Shown here: positions 24,747-35,550 of the stretch, one piece after another
Layout of the letters: each line of letters starts with the position of its first letter
How positions within the stretch are numbered: the stretch's first letter is position 1
Origin: Virgibacillus halodenitrificans JCM 12304
GTDB lineage: Bacteria; Bacillota; Bacilli; Bacillales; Amphibacillaceae
Length of the DNA: 61,518 bases
NCBI RefSeq assembly: GCF_001310895.1
Contig: NZ_BAZS01000026.1
Span: 1 to 61,518 of the forward strand
Direction: 5' to 3'
Notes under the pieces: model-generated
What the model saw: only the letters and a program-made list of their open reading frames with translations
Database searches by the model: none
What the model was told of the DNA's origin: nothing
Translations under genes and position numbers: made by a program

Positions 24747-24783
24747 GAAACCCGGAAGATACATAGCGTACCTTCCGGGTTTC
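24747..24783 (-). terminator. Terminator of spoVR
   Basis: 12-bp stem gaaacccggaag / cttccgggtttc five bases after the spoVR stop. Confidence 0.8.
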
Positions 24784-24787
24784 GTCT

Positions 24788-26200
24788 TTAAGCCTGTCTT
24801 CGGTTAATTTTATCGCCATTACATGAAAACACGACTTTCTTTTCCTCTACATATGTTTCCATATAAACGGTTCTTCCCCAAAGCTGATAAATATATGGTA
24901 AGACATTTTCCAAATATTTCACATCCAGCTCTGTTCCTTCATAGCTGTGTACCAAGTATAATTCGCCATTACGCAGATAATCCCCATTCTCAACACAAAT
25001 ATAAGGAAACCCACCATTCACACGCATGGAAACAAGCTGTTCCCGCACATTTTTATAGTCCTTATCCGTAATTTGATAATTCCTTCCCTTTTTCTCAAAA
25101 AGGTACATATCTTCACGTTGCACTAATTCTTTTGTTAAATAATTGCGGATAAAGGATATATCCGATTCCATCTCTCTTACCTCAAAAATCTTATCTCTTC
25201 CCGAATTTTGCTTCACACCTAGCATTTTCATTTCCTCTGTGGGATTGTTGTAACGTTCTTCGATGTCCTCAAATATTTTCAAACCTAAATAATAAGGGTT
25301 AATACTCTGCTTGGATGGCTGAACAACACCTGCATTTAGCGTCGCAAATTCAATCGTTTCATCTGAGGAAAGATCCATTTCTCTTAATATCCGTTGATGC
25401 CAATACGATGCCCAGCCTTCATTCATAATTTTGGTTTCAAGCTGTGGCCAGAAATAAAGCATTTCTTCCCGCATCATTGTCAAAATATCACGTTGCCAGT
25501 CTTCCAGCTCCCGGCTATATTCCTGAATAAACAGCAGTAAATCCTTCTCCGGTCTAGGCGGGAACTTTTTGGTTTTTCTTAATGCAGGTAATCGATTGTT
25601 TTTTTCTTCTACCCCATCTAACTTCCAAAGGTCGTCATAAGGCGTTTTAGCAGCTTTCTCCTCTGACTCTTCCTCCTCCATATCATAGGACGGTAAATTT
25701 GGGCGTACAATAGATGGGTCTATATGCTCCTGGATGGCAAGGATGGCATCCAAAAACCGCTCTACTTCCTTCTTCCCATGGATAAGTTCATAATTTGCAA
25801 TTCGTTCTGCAGTAGCAGTCATACTTTCCACCATATCTCTACGCGTATTGGAAAAACGCACATTATTTTTGAAAAAATCACAATGTGCAAGAACGTGGGC
25901 AATAATTAATTTATTCTGGATTAAGTTATTAGTGTCCAAAAGAAACGCATAGCAAGGATTAGAATTGATAACTAACTCATAAATTTGACTTAAACCTAAA
26001 TCATATTGAAGCTTCATCTTATGAAATTGCTTCCCAAAACTCCAATGCGAAAATCTTGTTGGCATTCCATATGCACCAAATGTATAAATAATATCTGCAG
26101 GACAAATTTCATAACGCATTGGATAGAAATCAAGGCCAAATCCAGTAGCAATTTCCGTTATTTCACTGATCGCATGACTGAGTTCCTTTGTCTCATTCAA
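24788..26200 (-). CDS. spoVR: SpoVR-family stage V sporulation protein
   Basis: 470 residues, TTG start with GGGGGG upstream. Characteristic family segments are '[19 protein letters not shown]', '[19 protein letters not shown]', '[13 protein letters not shown]' and '[12 protein letters not shown]'. Needed for proper spore cortex formation in B. subtilis; biochemical activity not known. SpoVR, YhbH and PrkA are here encoded on one strand in the order prkA-yhbH-spoVR, as their homologues YeaG, YeaH and YcgB are functionally linked in enterobacteria. A short unrelated gene on the other strand separates spoVR from yhbH. Confidence 0.95.
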   Translation of the reverse strand: MNETKELSHAISEITEIATGFGLDFYPMRYEICPADIIYTFGAYGMPTRFSHWSFGKQFHKMKLQYDLGLSQIYELVINSNPCYAFLLDTNNLIQNKLIIAHVLAHCDFFKNNVRFSNTRRDMVESMTATAERIANYELIHGKKEVERFLDAILAIQEHIDPSIVRPNLPSYDMEEEESEEKAAKTPYDDLWKLDGVEEKNNRLPALRKTKKFPPRPEKDLLLFIQEYSRELEDWQRDILTMMREEMLYFWPQLETKIMNEGWASYWHQRILREMDLSSDETIEFATLNAGVVQPSKQSINPYYLGLKIFEDIEERYNNPTEEMKMLGVKQNSGRDKIFEVREMESDISFIRNYLTKELVQREDMYLFEKKGRNYQITDKDYKNVREQLVSMRVNGGFPYICVENGDYLRNGELYLVHSYEGTELDVKYLENVLPYIYQLWGRTVYMETYVEEKKVVFSCNGDKINRRQA

Positions 26201-26321
26201 AATAGAATCCCCCCAACCTGACTTTATATAATTTATGCTTCTGCAAATAAAACATGACCCCTCCTGAAAAATGTATGATTATTTTGGATAGGGAAAACTT
26301 ATAGTATAGGAGGGATTGAAA

Positions 26322-26675
26322 ATGCATCAACAGTATTTATCAATTGAGCAATTTAATAAACTACTTTATAAATGGAATGGTAAAACGGTGAAAATTGCCA
26401 AACAGGAATTGGATGATTATGATGAAATCATAATGCGCTTAGATCGCATTTCCTATGAAACCGACACACGGAGACTGGATGATTATGAACCGATGCATTC
26501 CTTGCACCTAAACGGCATAGGCGAAATTGAAAATGCCTCCAATCATTTTGAGCCATTGCCTTCTCCATTGTATGAGATACCTTTAGAGGGCACTTCTCTA
26601 TACCAGTTTGATGGAGATCGATTTTCAATCGTAACAGACCGGGCTATTTATACAATTGAACTTGCAGGTGAATGA
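26322..26675 (+). CDS. Uncharacterised small protein
   Basis: 117 residues from the ATG at 26322 with AGGAGGG at seven bases. Mixed alpha/beta, acidic, no membrane segment: 'WNGKTVKIAKQELDDYDEII' and 'YQFDGDRFSIVTDRAIYTIE' suggest a small beta barrel. No family recognised. It sits on the opposite strand between spoVR and yhbH and ends in a terminator shared with yhbH. Confidence 0.78.
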   Translation: MHQQYLSIEQFNKLLYKWNGKTVKIAKQELDDYDEIIMRLDRISYETDTRRLDDYEPMHSLHLNGIGEIENASNHFEPLPSPLYEIPLEGTSLYQFDGDRFSIVTDRAIYTIELAGE

Positions 26676-26711
26676 AACAAGTGCCAGACATTTAGCGTCA
26701 TGGCACTTGTT
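26676..26711. terminator. Bidirectional terminator between the small gene and yhbH
   Basis: aacaagtgcca / tggcacttgtt stem directly between two convergent stops. Confidence 0.8.
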
Positions 26712-26715
26712 CCAA

Positions 26716-27879
26716 TTATACGTTTGCTGTTTCTTTTTGGAAGAAACTCTTCAATGCATGATAGACATCATTTTTCTCTTTTAAAATATAATGGCGAAAC
26801 TTTTCATCACTAATATTCTCATATGCTCGCATTAAGGTTGATTTTCGGCTATACCCATTCACTTCCCCATATCCAAACATGCTTGATACATCCATAATTT
26901 CATTAACTAGCTTGATACATTTTGGATTATCGGATGTGATATTTTCTCCATCTGAAAAATGAAAAGGATAAATATTATAGCTTGTTGGGTTAAATCGTTC
27001 ATCAATAAGCTCCAGAGCTTTATAATAAGCAGAAGAGCAAATGGTTCCACCACTTTCTCCTTTAGAAAAAAAGTCCTCCTCCGTTACAACCTTTGCTTCC
27101 GTATGATGGGCGATAAAAGCAATCTCTACGGATTCATATTTTGAACGAAGGAACCTTGTCATCCAGAAAAAGAAGCTTCGTGCTATATATTTTTCAAATG
27201 TCCCCATGGATGCGCTTGTATCCATCATTGCGAGCACTACCGCTTTGGATTCCGGTTTGATAACGTCATTCCACGTTTTAAAACGAAGATCATCATTATA
27301 AATTGGGGTCAGCCCCGGTCTTCCTTCTGTTGCATTTCGTTTAATTGCTGTTAAAATCGTACGTTTTTTATCAATATTGCCCATAAGTCCCTTTTTACGC
27401 ACATCATTAAATTCTACTTTTTCTGTAATTATTTCAGCTTGGTCTTTCTCCTGAAGGTTAGGTAGCTCCATTTCCCTGAAAAGAGCATCCTCCAATTCAG
27501 CTAGAGAAACCTCTGCTTCATAATAATCCTGGCCAGGCTGATCTCCCGCTTTCTTCCCTTTACCAGCTCCGTCTTCTCCTTGACTACTGCCGTCTCTGGC
27601 AACAATATCACCAATTTGACTATCTCCATCGCCTTGCCCGACATGCTTTGTTTTATCATAATTGTACCTGATTTTATATTCATCCAATGACCGTATAGGA
27701 ATCTTAATGACATCACGGCCATTTGACATAATAATATTTTCTTCGCTAACTAAATCCGGCAAGTTATTCTTAATGGCTTCCTTCACCTTATCCATGTGAC
27801 GTTGTTGATCCTGATAGCCTTTGCGATGGAGGGACCAGTTTTCCTGGGAGACGACGAAATTTTCCTTTTTCTCCTGCAT
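26716..27879 (-). CDS. yhbH: YhbH (DUF444) sporulation protein
   Basis: 387 residues. The N-terminus is charged; a Gly/Asp-rich linker (about 83-110) leads to a von Willebrand A-like half with a MIDAS-type '[20 protein letters not shown]' and '[13 protein letters not shown]'. The family (E. coli YeaH) works with the PrkA kinase in stationary phase and sporulation. AGGAGG site before ATG. Second gene of the prkA-yhbH-spoVR group, 260 bp from prkA, with a terminator in the gap. Confidence 0.93.
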   Translation of the reverse strand: MQEKKENFVVSQENWSLHRKGYQDQQRHMDKVKEAIKNNLPDLVSEENIIMSNGRDVIKIPIRSLDEYKIRYNYDKTKHVGQGDGDSQIGDIVARDGSSQGEDGAGKGKKAGDQPGQDYYEAEVSLAELEDALFREMELPNLQEKDQAEIITEKVEFNDVRKKGLMGNIDKKRTILTAIKRNATEGRPGLTPIYNDDLRFKTWNDVIKPESKAVVLAMMDTSASMGTFEKYIARSFFFWMTRFLRSKYESVEIAFIAHHTEAKVVTEEDFFSKGESGGTICSSAYYKALELIDERFNPTSYNIYPFHFSDGENITSDNPKCIKLVNEIMDVSSMFGYGEVNGYSRKSTLMRAYENISDEKFRHYILKEKNDVYHALKSFFQKETANV

Positions 27880-28100
27880 ACTATCTCCTCCTGTATAGTT
27901 GTTAAAAACTTACCTTCCAAGCAATTGATTGCTTTCTTTATACTATGCAGCTCGGCTCTAGTTATTGCACTTTTTAGAAAACTTAGGTGTAAAAAAGTGG
28001 ACTGGAATTTTGGAAGGAAAGTGTTAGAAGAATAGTTATAGCAGGCAGCGGGGGTAAGGGACTTAGAGCAAAATAAACTTTCTATTCACTGATAATGAAA

Positions 28101-28125
28101 CAGGACCAGCTATTTGCTGATCCTG
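28101..28125 (-). terminator. Terminator of prkA
   Basis: caggaccagc / gctgatcctg stem with one wobble, then TTTC-ATT on the minus strand. Confidence 0.75.
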
Positions 28126-28138
28126 CACAACTATATCG

Positions 28139-30033
28139 CTATCTATTTAGTAAACTTCCAACATAACGGAGCAATTCATTTGCTGATACGGAATTATAGC
28201 CATACTCATCTATTAATCTGGCAATCACTTCGTTAACCTTCTTGAGCTGGGACTCATCTGGTGTTTTGGATGAGGTAGTGATTTTCACAACGTCCTTCAA
28301 ATCAGCAAACAGCTTCTTTTGAATGGCTTCACGCAAACGTTCATGGGAACTGTATTCAAAGCGTTTACCCTTTCTGGCGTAAGCAGAAATTCGAATTAAT
28401 ATCTCTTCTCTAAAGGCACGTTTGGCATTTTCCGAAATTCCAATCTGCTCCTCAATGGATCGCATCAGCTTCTCATCCGGATTCATTTCTTCCCCTGTGA
28501 GCGGGTCTCTTAACTTATTTTTATTGCAGAATGCTTCCACATTATCAAGATAGTTATCCATTAAAGTTTTTGCAGATTCTTCATAAGAGTATACAAAGGC
28601 TTTCTGAACTTCCTTCTTGGCAATTTCATCATACTCTCTTCTGGCAATAGAAATATAATTCATATACGTTTCTTTATCATCGTCAGAAATGGAAGCATGT
28701 TGATCCAGTCCTTCTTTAAGCGAGCGGAGCACATCCAATGCATTAATGGACGGTACTTCTTTACGAATGATTGTGGATGAAATCCGGTTAATCACATACC
28801 GTGGATCAATCCCCTTCATCCCTTCCACAGGGAACTCCTTTCTCAATTCCTCCACATCCAGCTGGTTAAAGCCTTCAACATTCTCTCCATCATACAACCG
28901 CATCTTTTTAACAATATCGACGCCCTGTTTCTTGGAATCCTCTAGCCTGGTTAAGATCGAGAATATGGCAGCAACCCGAAGAGCATGTGGAGCGATGTGC
29001 ACATGTGCCATATCGCTATCCGAAATCATTTTTTCGTAGATTCGTTCTTCCTGACTTACCTGGAGATTATACGGAATAGGCATAACAATAATTCTGGAAT
29101 GGAGTGCTTCGTTTTTCTGATTTGCAATAAATGAGCGGTATTCCGCCTCATTCGTGTGTGCTACGATAAGTTCATCTGCTGAAATCAATGCAAACCTGCC
29201 TGCTTTAAAATTCCCTTCCTGCGTTAATGAAAGCAAATGCCAGAGAAATTTCTCATCACACTTAAGCATTTCCTGAAATTCCATCATTCCACGATTCGCT
29301 TTATTCAGCTCACCATCAAATCGATATGCGCGGGGATCTGATTCGGATCCATATTCCGCAATGGTGGAAAAATCAATGCTTCCTGTCAGATCAGCAATAT
29401 CCTGTGATTTTGGGTCAGATGGACTGAAGGTACCAATCCCTACACGTTTATCCTCAGAAAAGAAAATTCGTTCTACCTGCACATCCTCCATACGTCCTCC
29501 GTATTCTTTTTCCAAACGCATGGTATTCAACGGCGATAAGTTTCCTTCGATACGAATGCCATATTCCTCAAAAAAGTCTTTACGCAAGTGTTGTGGAATC
29601 AGGTGCAATGGATCCTCATGCATTGGACATCCTTTAATTGCATAAACTGCACCCTCATCCGTCCGGGAATATCGCTCCAGACCCCTCTTAAGCATTGTAA
29701 CAATTGTAGATTTCCCACCACTTACCGGCCCCATAAGTAAGAGGATCCGTTTACGTACATCCAATCTTTTCGCAGCAGGATGAAAATACTCTTCTACGAG
29801 CTTTTCAATTGCTTCCTCCAGACCGAAAATTTCTTCCCCAAAAAAGTGTACATTCGTTTACCGTCTCTTTCTGTCAGTCCGGAGCTTTTAATCATATTAT
29901 AAACACGGGAGTGAGCGGTTTGGGCAACTTCCGGTCTTTGCTTGACAATATCCAAATAATCCGCGAACGTACCTTCCCAATTCAACTTTCTTTCTTCTTC
30001 TCGATAACTTTTCATCTTATTTAATATACTCAT
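28139..30033 (-). pseudogene. prkA: Serine protein kinase PrkA, interrupted by one frameshift
   Basis: PrkA has an AAA+ domain (Walker A 'GPVSGGKST') and a C-terminal kinase-like domain, about 631 residues, and acts in sporulation and stress. The N-terminal part starts at the ATG at 30033 (GGAGGG upstream) with 'NWEGTFADYLDIVKQRP'. The frame breaks at about 29851 in a run of six T (minus strand); a seventh T gives 'MYTFFGEEIFGLEEAIEKLV' and joins the two parts at family length. Everything downstream ('GPVSGGKSTIVTMLKRGLE' and 'RANRGMMEFQEMLK'-type motifs) is intact. Conserved and single-lesion, so a sequencing deletion is likely. Confidence 0.93.
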
Positions 30034-30124
30034 ATAAACACCCTCCATTAAGGTCGCGGTTTATTAAATCATATGCAGGCTATTATCTTTCCATGCCTGT
30101 TTGTTTTTCCACGAACCAGAGGGA

Positions 30125-30240
30125 TAGGAGAAAAAGCGCAAGTGCCTGTATTGGACTATTTAGTCGCCCTTACTTCGCACACGAATAGTAGTCAGTTTTA
30201 TTATGAGAACTTGAGTTAGCTACTCATCAGGCACTGTGAA
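30125..30240. repeat. Degenerate dispersed repeat C-like
   Basis: Starts 'gagaaaaagcgcaagtgcct' and ends near 'catcaggcactg', loosely pairing ends like those of 12642-12840. No coding potential. Confidence 0.4.
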
Positions 30241-30284
30241 CATGCTAACCAAGAAAACAAGGTAAAATTTATCCAGACATTAGA

Positions 30285-30315
30285 AAACACGGATCATTTA
30301 AAATGACCCGTGTTT
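30285..30315 (-). terminator. Terminator of the TraB-like gene
   Basis: aaacacggatcattt / aaatgacccgtgttt stem, followed by TTTT on the minus strand. Confidence 0.82.
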
Positions 30316-30324
30316 GTTCTACTT

Positions 30325-31490
30325 CTATATATTATCTAAAAACAGACGGATAACGTCCAGCCCACCAATCAAGGTTCCAAGGGAGCTACCTAAATTAGCT
30401 AATACAACAATGAGTAAAATTCTCGTAACCTTATTTTGCCAAAACCCTTTTACACTGAAAACGTCTTCTGCCAATGTTTCAAAATCACGCACATGTGGTT
30501 TACGTATATATGCTTGAACAATCCCGGCAAACCAACCTGCTGCAATTAATGGGTTCAAAGACGTAATTGGTGCAACAAGGAATGCTGTAATTACCGTTAA
30601 CGGATGACCAAGCGCAATAATCGCACCTAGCGCTGAGAATGATCCATTCCATAACACCCAGCGGATCGTCTGCTCCCACCCAGCTGATGGGTTAGCATAA
30701 AATGTATATGCAATGATAGCCAGAATAATTAGCGGAATCGACCAGCCAATTAGTTTAGGTATTTTAGATTTGGGTGGCAATTCCATTAACTTATCTAAGT
30801 CATGATCTCGATGGATCTCTTTAGTTATACCAGGCACATGTGCTGCACCAAGTACAGCTACAACTTTATCCCCTGGTGCTTCTTTTATTTTTTGAGCTAA
30901 ATATTGATCTCGCTCATCAATCAACGGTCTCTTCAATTTCGGAAAGCTTTCCGTAAAATCATTCAGAATCGAATTGATAGTATCCTGCTCTTCATTTTCT
31001 CAAGCTCTTCTTCTGTAATACTCTCTTTACTAAAAATACTGCCAATTACCTGCATTAGTAAGATAGCCTTACCTTTTAGCCCGATGCCACGCCATATCCG
31101 TGAAAAAGTTGTTTGAATGTTTCGGTCAGCAAGCACCAGATCTGCTTTTATTTCTTCTGCTGACTCCATTCCTTGAATCATTTCTTGACCAGGATTAATC
31201 CCAAATTGCTTGGCCATTCTTTTCTGAAAAGAAGAAATGGCAAGGTTCATTAAAAGTAATGTTGCTTTCTTATCTTTAATGACCTTAAAAATATCCATAT
31301 CTCTCCACTGATTTCCTTCACGGATGGTTTGATAACGCTGTTCATCCAGTTCAATGCATACCGCATCCGGTTGTTCTCGCTCAATAACTTCCTTCACCTG
31401 TGTTGCACTGTTTTTTGATACGTGAGCGGTACCAATTAAAATCAATTCTTTTCCGTCTATATGTATTCGCGTTATATTTTCTTCTTCCAT
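30325..31490 (-). pseudogene. TraB/PrgY-family protein, interrupted by one frameshift
   Basis: The N-terminal part has the TraB signature 'IGTAHVSKNSATQVKEVIE' and 'AVCIELDEQRYQ'; the C-terminal part has 'AVLGAAHVPGI' and three or four membrane helices ('LIGWSIPLIILAIIAYTFY', 'LTVITAFLVAPITSLNPL'). The enterococcal relatives (TraB, PrgY) shut down peptide pheromones; most bacterial members are uncharacterised and some are tiki-like proteases by fold. The frame breaks near 31000; one A restores 'EKMKEQDTINSILNDF'. Family length and motifs are complete once joined. GGAAGG site before ATG. Confidence 0.9.
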
Positions 31491-31715
31491 ATATAAACCT
31501 TCCTTTTGTAAATCTACCTTTATTATGAAGAGGTACCTGCACTTGTTAATTTCAATTATACGTTAAAATTACAGAATTTTATACTACTTGCATAGTAGTT
31601 TCTGAAAAAGAGAATGTGAAGCAGCAGACTAGAAACATATACTTTACTGCACGAAGGTCTATCTTTTCCTCCTGCTAATCCCGCGGCTCTATAAAAACTT
31701 CTTCTCTTTCTATAT

Positions 31716-31749
31716 AAAAAAAGTCGCTTCTCCCAAAGGAAAAACGACT
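31716..31749 (-). terminator. Terminator of the nucleosidase-like lipoprotein gene
   Basis: agtcgcttctc pairs with gaaaaacgact (wobbles) and is followed by TTTTTTT on the minus strand. The remainder of 31491-31768 is AT-rich with no gene seen. Confidence 0.75.
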
Positions 31750-31768
31750 AATAATTCGTCTAGGGGTA

Positions 31769-32629
31769 TTATTTTCCTATCTCTTTCACGACCTCTATGG
31801 CAAACTCAGCACCATACTGACCGGCCTTTTCCAAATCTTCAATATCATCGTTGGTAACCTCTGAATTTGAAACGGTGCGTATAGATAGGTATGGAATATC
31901 AAAGCCTTCAGCTACTTGTGCTACAGATGCTGCTTCCATTTCTTCGGCATCTGTTCCAGCCTTTTCATGAAACCATTGAATTCGGTCTATTTCTCTATTC
32001 CATACATCTGCACTACCAATTTTTCCTTTCACGACGTTACCATATTCATATTTTTCTTTTACATTCCATGCTTTTTCCACTAGTTCTGGATCACTTTTAA
32101 ATGAAGCTACTTCTTTTATATCCCCATCTTCTCTCATTTGGGTTTTCATAAAATGCCAAGAGTCTGGTTCCATCCCCTTCTCATCATCCAAATGATCTGT
32201 CTTTATACTACCGATATTCATAACTTCCGTTCCAATGATTGTATCGAACACATGAATGTTCGGATTATGCCCACCTGCTGTACCTTGATTAATAATCGCC
32301 TTGGGCTCATATTCATCTATTAATAGCGTTGTAGATGCAGCTGCATGGACCATTCCCACTTCTGTTCTGGAAACGACCACCGGTATGTCATCAATTTCAC
32401 CTACATAAAAAGTATAACCACCTTGCTGCTCTGTTTTATAATCCTCCATCTCATCAAGTAATGCTGACACTTCCACATCCATTGCTCCTTGAACTGCAAC
32501 TGGCTTTGTAGCATTCTCTTGTTCACTTGAAGAATTTCCTCCTTCAGCATTCGAAGATCCACAACCACTAATAACCACAACTGTTAACAAAATCGCTAGC
32601 AGTCCCAATGCCTTTAAACTAGTTTTCAT
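31769..32629 (-). CDS. Exported lipoprotein of the MTA/SAH nucleosidase (PNP/UDP phosphorylase) family
   Basis: 286 residues. A signal peptide ends in the lipobox 'ISGCGSS', so the enzyme is anchored outside the membrane, unlike cytoplasmic MTAN (Pfs). The nucleosidase fold is clear: 'VQGAMDVEVSALLDEM' (equivalent of Glu12), 'VGMVHAAASTTLLID', and 'DAEEMEAASVAQVA' (Glu174). The catalytic Asp197 region of MTAN, 'AISD', is here 'RTVSNSE', with Asn. Substrate may thus differ (perhaps salvage of extracellular nucleosides). AGGAGG site before ATG; monocistronic with its own terminator. Confidence 0.88.
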   Translation of the reverse strand: MKTSLKALGLLAILLTVVVISGCGSSNAEGGNSSSEQENATKPVAVQGAMDVEVSALLDEMEDYKTEQQGGYTFYVGEIDDIPVVVSRTEVGMVHAAASTTLLIDEYEPKAIINQGTAGGHNPNIHVFDTIIGTEVMNIGSIKTDHLDDEKGMEPDSWHFMKTQMREDGDIKEVASFKSDPELVEKAWNVKEKYEYGNVVKGKIGSADVWNREIDRIQWFHEKAGTDAEEMEAASVAQVAEGFDIPYLSIRTVSNSEVTNDDIEDLEKAGQYGAEFAIEVVKEIGK

Positions 32630-32965
32630 ATTAAATCCTCCTTAGGTTAAAACCGAACATTAATTAAAATATTATTGAAATAGTTCGTGATTAACATTGT
32701 ATAATATGAATTAACCTTTTGCAATATATTTTACGTATGGAATTATGTGGTATATATCATATCTTATACAACGCACTTAATAGTAGGAGATAACAACGAA
32801 GTGCAACAGTAGGGAGAGGTAATCCACCGCGGAAAAATTCAACCATCAGTAATGTGAGCGTATCCGTCGTACCTATTCATAGAATATAAAGGATTGGTTT
32901 ATACTACGTCAGTTCGCACTTTATCCATCCTTTAAATCATTGAGTACCCCAACATATTTAGAGAA

Positions 32966-33006
32966 CAAAAAAAACGAGGAGGTCCCTTTGGGTTACCTCC
33001 TCGTTT
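32966..33006 (-). terminator. Terminator of the CBS-ACT protein gene
   Basis: 12-bp perfect stem aaacgaggaggt / acctcctcgttt, followed on the minus strand by eight T. Apart from this, the 434-bp stretch 32630-33063 holds no gene or recognisable RNA. Confidence 0.92.
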
Positions 33007-33063
33007 CTTACCGCTCATTTATTCATTTAACTTTTCCGCTATGAAGCTGAACTGAAAGTCTTA

Positions 33064-33693
33064 TTACAACAGATATTCAATATCTGTAACGATAAAGTTT
33101 TTCTTTCTAAGATCCTGTTCAATCTCATCTACAGTTTCCTTATTCACTTCTTCAGGTAGTACAATACAAACTCTTCTAGCATATTTAGAATCGTTATTTA
33201 ACGAAATAACACTTTGCACGTTGCAATATTTATTTACGATTCGCAGCATCTTTGTTAGTGCACCGGAATATTCTACTGTGCCAATAGTTAAGGAGTAACT
33301 TCCATTATTCGCTCCCCAAGCATTTTCAAGTACTTGAATAACATTTCCGTTAGTTAATATTCCTTGAAATTCTTCGGCATCATTAATGATTGCTAAATAA
33401 GGAAGTCGTTTTATAGTTGAGAATACCTTAAAAAAAGGATCGTTTTCTTTAACAAAACCTTCCTGGTCACGAATCAGCCCTTTAATTGATTCTGTCAGTG
33501 GATGTTCTTCATTTTCGTACTCCAAAATATCTACTTTATAAATATTACCGACAAACTTAGTTTCCGAAGCATCTAACACAGGAATACAACGGTAGCCTGA
33601 TTTTTCAATCGTAGCCTTTGCCTGCGCTACATTATCGGACTCTTTGGCGTAGACTACTTCCCGAATGTTTACATAATCATTTTTTACTAGCAT
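33064..33693 (-). CDS. CBS-CBS-ACT protein, cyclic di-AMP-binding CbpA-like
   Basis: 209 residues. Two CBS motifs occupy about 1-125 ('ATIEKSGYRCIPVLDASETK', 'YLAIINDAEEFQGILTNGNV'), and a C-terminal ACT-like domain 130-209 ('YSLTIGTVEYSGALTKMLRI'). The layout and length match Listeria CbpA, a cyclic di-AMP-binding protein. The ligand is inferred from this resemblance. Monocistronic. Confidence 0.82.
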   Translation of the reverse strand: MLVKNDYVNIREVVYAKESDNVAQAKATIEKSGYRCIPVLDASETKFVGNIYKVDILEYENEEHPLTESIKGLIRDQEGFVKENDPFFKVFSTIKRLPYLAIINDAEEFQGILTNGNVIQVLENAWGANNGSYSLTIGTVEYSGALTKMLRIVNKYCNVQSVISLNNDSKYARRVCIVLPEEVNKETVDEIEQDLRKKNFIVTDIEYLL

Positions 33694-33875
33694 GTTTTTG
33701 ACCTCCCAAGATTTCTTTTTCTAGGAATACTGCTTCTGTCCATCTTGTGATGTATATGCTTGATTCTATAGTTTTATTATAGCATGTATTTCAGTGAACA
33801 AAGAGGCAAAGTAATAGAAAAATGAATTGCTCCATAAATTTGTGAAAGAAGTTACTTTTCATATGTCCTCATTAC

Positions 33876-34373
33876 TTAGCGGTTTAATTTCCATATGGAA
33901 TAGTTCAACGTTGACGCAAAGCCTACCCATCCCAGATAAGGAAGCATTAATGCTCCTGCAAGTCGATCCACCTTATAAAATTGAGTAGCACTCCACCCAA
34001 TGGCCGCCATCATCATGCCAATTTCCAACAGTGCGGCGCCACGTAAATTCCATTTAAAGAATAAAAATGACCATAAAAAATTCAACCCCAGTTGAATGGA
34101 ATAAGGAGTTATCACGGTTGCTTCGATCTGGCTGGTATCCACTTTTTCATAAGCACGATATTGGGCAAGGCCCATCATACTGTATAAGGAGGTCCATGCT
34201 ATAGGAAATACTCGAGGAGGTGGAGAGAAAGCAGGCTTTTTTAATTTCTTATATTGTGCCTGTGTATCTTTATTAGCATAGTAGCCAACTAATGCACCAC
34301 CTACTACTGGTATTAACACCCCTATTGCGAGACGCTTTTTATTCACCGTGCCATTAACCTTAAAAACTTCCAT
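33876..34373 (-). CDS. TspO/MBR-family membrane protein
   Basis: 165 residues from the ATG at 34373 (AGGAG seven bases upstream; a GTG at 34379 is too close to the site). Five transmembrane helices and the family motifs 'KKPAFSPPPRVFPIAWTSLY' and 'PYLGWVGFASTLNYSIWKL'. TspO proteins bind porphyrins and can degrade protoporphyrin IX in Bacillus; precise role varies. Monocistronic, divergent from the next gene. Confidence 0.92.
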   Translation of the reverse strand: MEVFKVNGTVNKKRLAIGVLIPVVGGALVGYYANKDTQAQYKKLKKPAFSPPPRVFPIAWTSLYSMMGLAQYRAYEKVDTSQIEATVITPYSIQLGLNFLWSFLFFKWNLRGAALLEIGMMMAAIGWSATQFYKVDRLAGALMLPYLGWVGFASTLNYSIWKLNR

Positions 34374-34496
34374 ATGCACACTCCTATTCCTTCTGACTAA
34401 TAGTGTTGATATTTTTCCCTGTTTTTACACAATTAAACTAGTTAGGTAAATACAGACCTTCAAAGGGAATGTCTTTAAAAAAGGAGGAAGCATAGA

Positions 34497-35222
34497 ATGA
34501 GCGAGTTATTTAATCAATTTTTACCAAAAATTAAAAGCCTTCCATGTGATCGTATTCTTAATAAAAGTGATATTCTAAATGAAGCTTTTTTACTTCAAGA
34601 GGAGAAGAAATTAAAGATGTATTACTCTCCACACAATGAATATGTTAACACAGCTGCCAAAATTGTAATTGTTGGCATTACCCCTGGGTGGCAACAAACA
34701 AAAACTGCCTATGAAAGTGTAATAAGCAATCTCCCGTATCTGAGTAAGGCGGACCTTCTGCGAAAAGCAAAAATAGCTGCAAGCTTCTCGGGAACTATGC
34801 GTAATAACTTAATTCAGATGTTGGATGAATCCGGGGTGGCAGATGCATTAAATATAAATCATGCCTCTACCCTTTTCTCAACAAACCGAGACATCATACA
34901 TACTACCTCAATCATTAAATATCCTGTTTTTTATAAAGATAAGAACTATACAGGACACCAGCCCAGGATTGACCAGTCAGAAGTGTTAAAACATTACGTA
35001 TATACTGTATTTCCAGAAGAGCTTAACCTCATTCGTGAAGCAGCTCTGGTTATTCCGTTAGGTAAATCTGTTGAGAATACAATCCACTCCATAATATTTG
35101 ATAGCAAGCATACACTTCTATCTGGTTTTCCACACCCATCCGGAGCAAACGGCCATCGTAAAAAGCAATTTGTTGACCAAAAGGAGCAGCTAATATCAAC
35201 AATCAAAAATTGGGCAGATTAA
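34497..35222 (+). CDS. Uracil-DNA-glycosylase-superfamily protein of unknown substrate
   Basis: 241 residues. Two loops match the UDG superfamily: 'IVIVGITPGWQQTK' (motif A, G-x-x-P-G) and 'SGFPHPSGANGHR' (motif B, H-P-S), with an alpha/beta order consistent with that fold. In motif A the usual acidic or Asn catalytic residue is not obvious. It may be a UDG-fold enzyme with an unusual base specificity or a different hydrolytic role. AGGAGG site before ATG; alone in its transcription unit. Confidence 0.78.
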   Translation: MSELFNQFLPKIKSLPCDRILNKSDILNEAFLLQEEKKLKMYYSPHNEYVNTAAKIVIVGITPGWQQTKTAYESVISNLPYLSKADLLRKAKIAASFSGTMRNNLIQMLDESGVADALNINHASTLFSTNRDIIHTTSIIKYPVFYKDKNYTGHQPRIDQSEVLKHYVYTVFPEELNLIREAALVIPLGKSVENTIHSIIFDSKHTLLSGFPHPSGANGHRKKQFVDQKEQLISTIKNWAD

Positions 35223-35550
35223 ATCCTGCGTTTATTAGTATGTTTAACTAAAAACATGCTGCTTAGCAATATCCGCAATAACCCCAAACTACAAGTAATG
35301 AGTATAGCTGGAAGTTGTGAATGCTATTTCACTTACTAAAGACAATTTCACATTATATTGTTATCAAAGTATCGAAGTGAGAAGGTTTTACCATTCTCGC
35401 AGTGTATGTTGTTATGTTAACTCGCATCTGTTATCCTAGATAAGTACGCGTCAAACAGGACCGGACCACTTTCTAGTAAAGAAGATTATTGTGAAATTAT
35501 TCACAGAGGGAGAGATACTAGCCGACAAATTAATAAAAGGAGTTGATTTA

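Noticed and set aside
32630-33063. Riboswitch or small RNA in the 434-bp gap
   Set aside because: Apart from the terminator of the CBS-ACT gene no conserved RNA motif or paired architecture could be made out.
35223-35550. Purine riboswitch before the NCS1 permease
   Set aside because: The conserved loops of the purine aptamer are absent.
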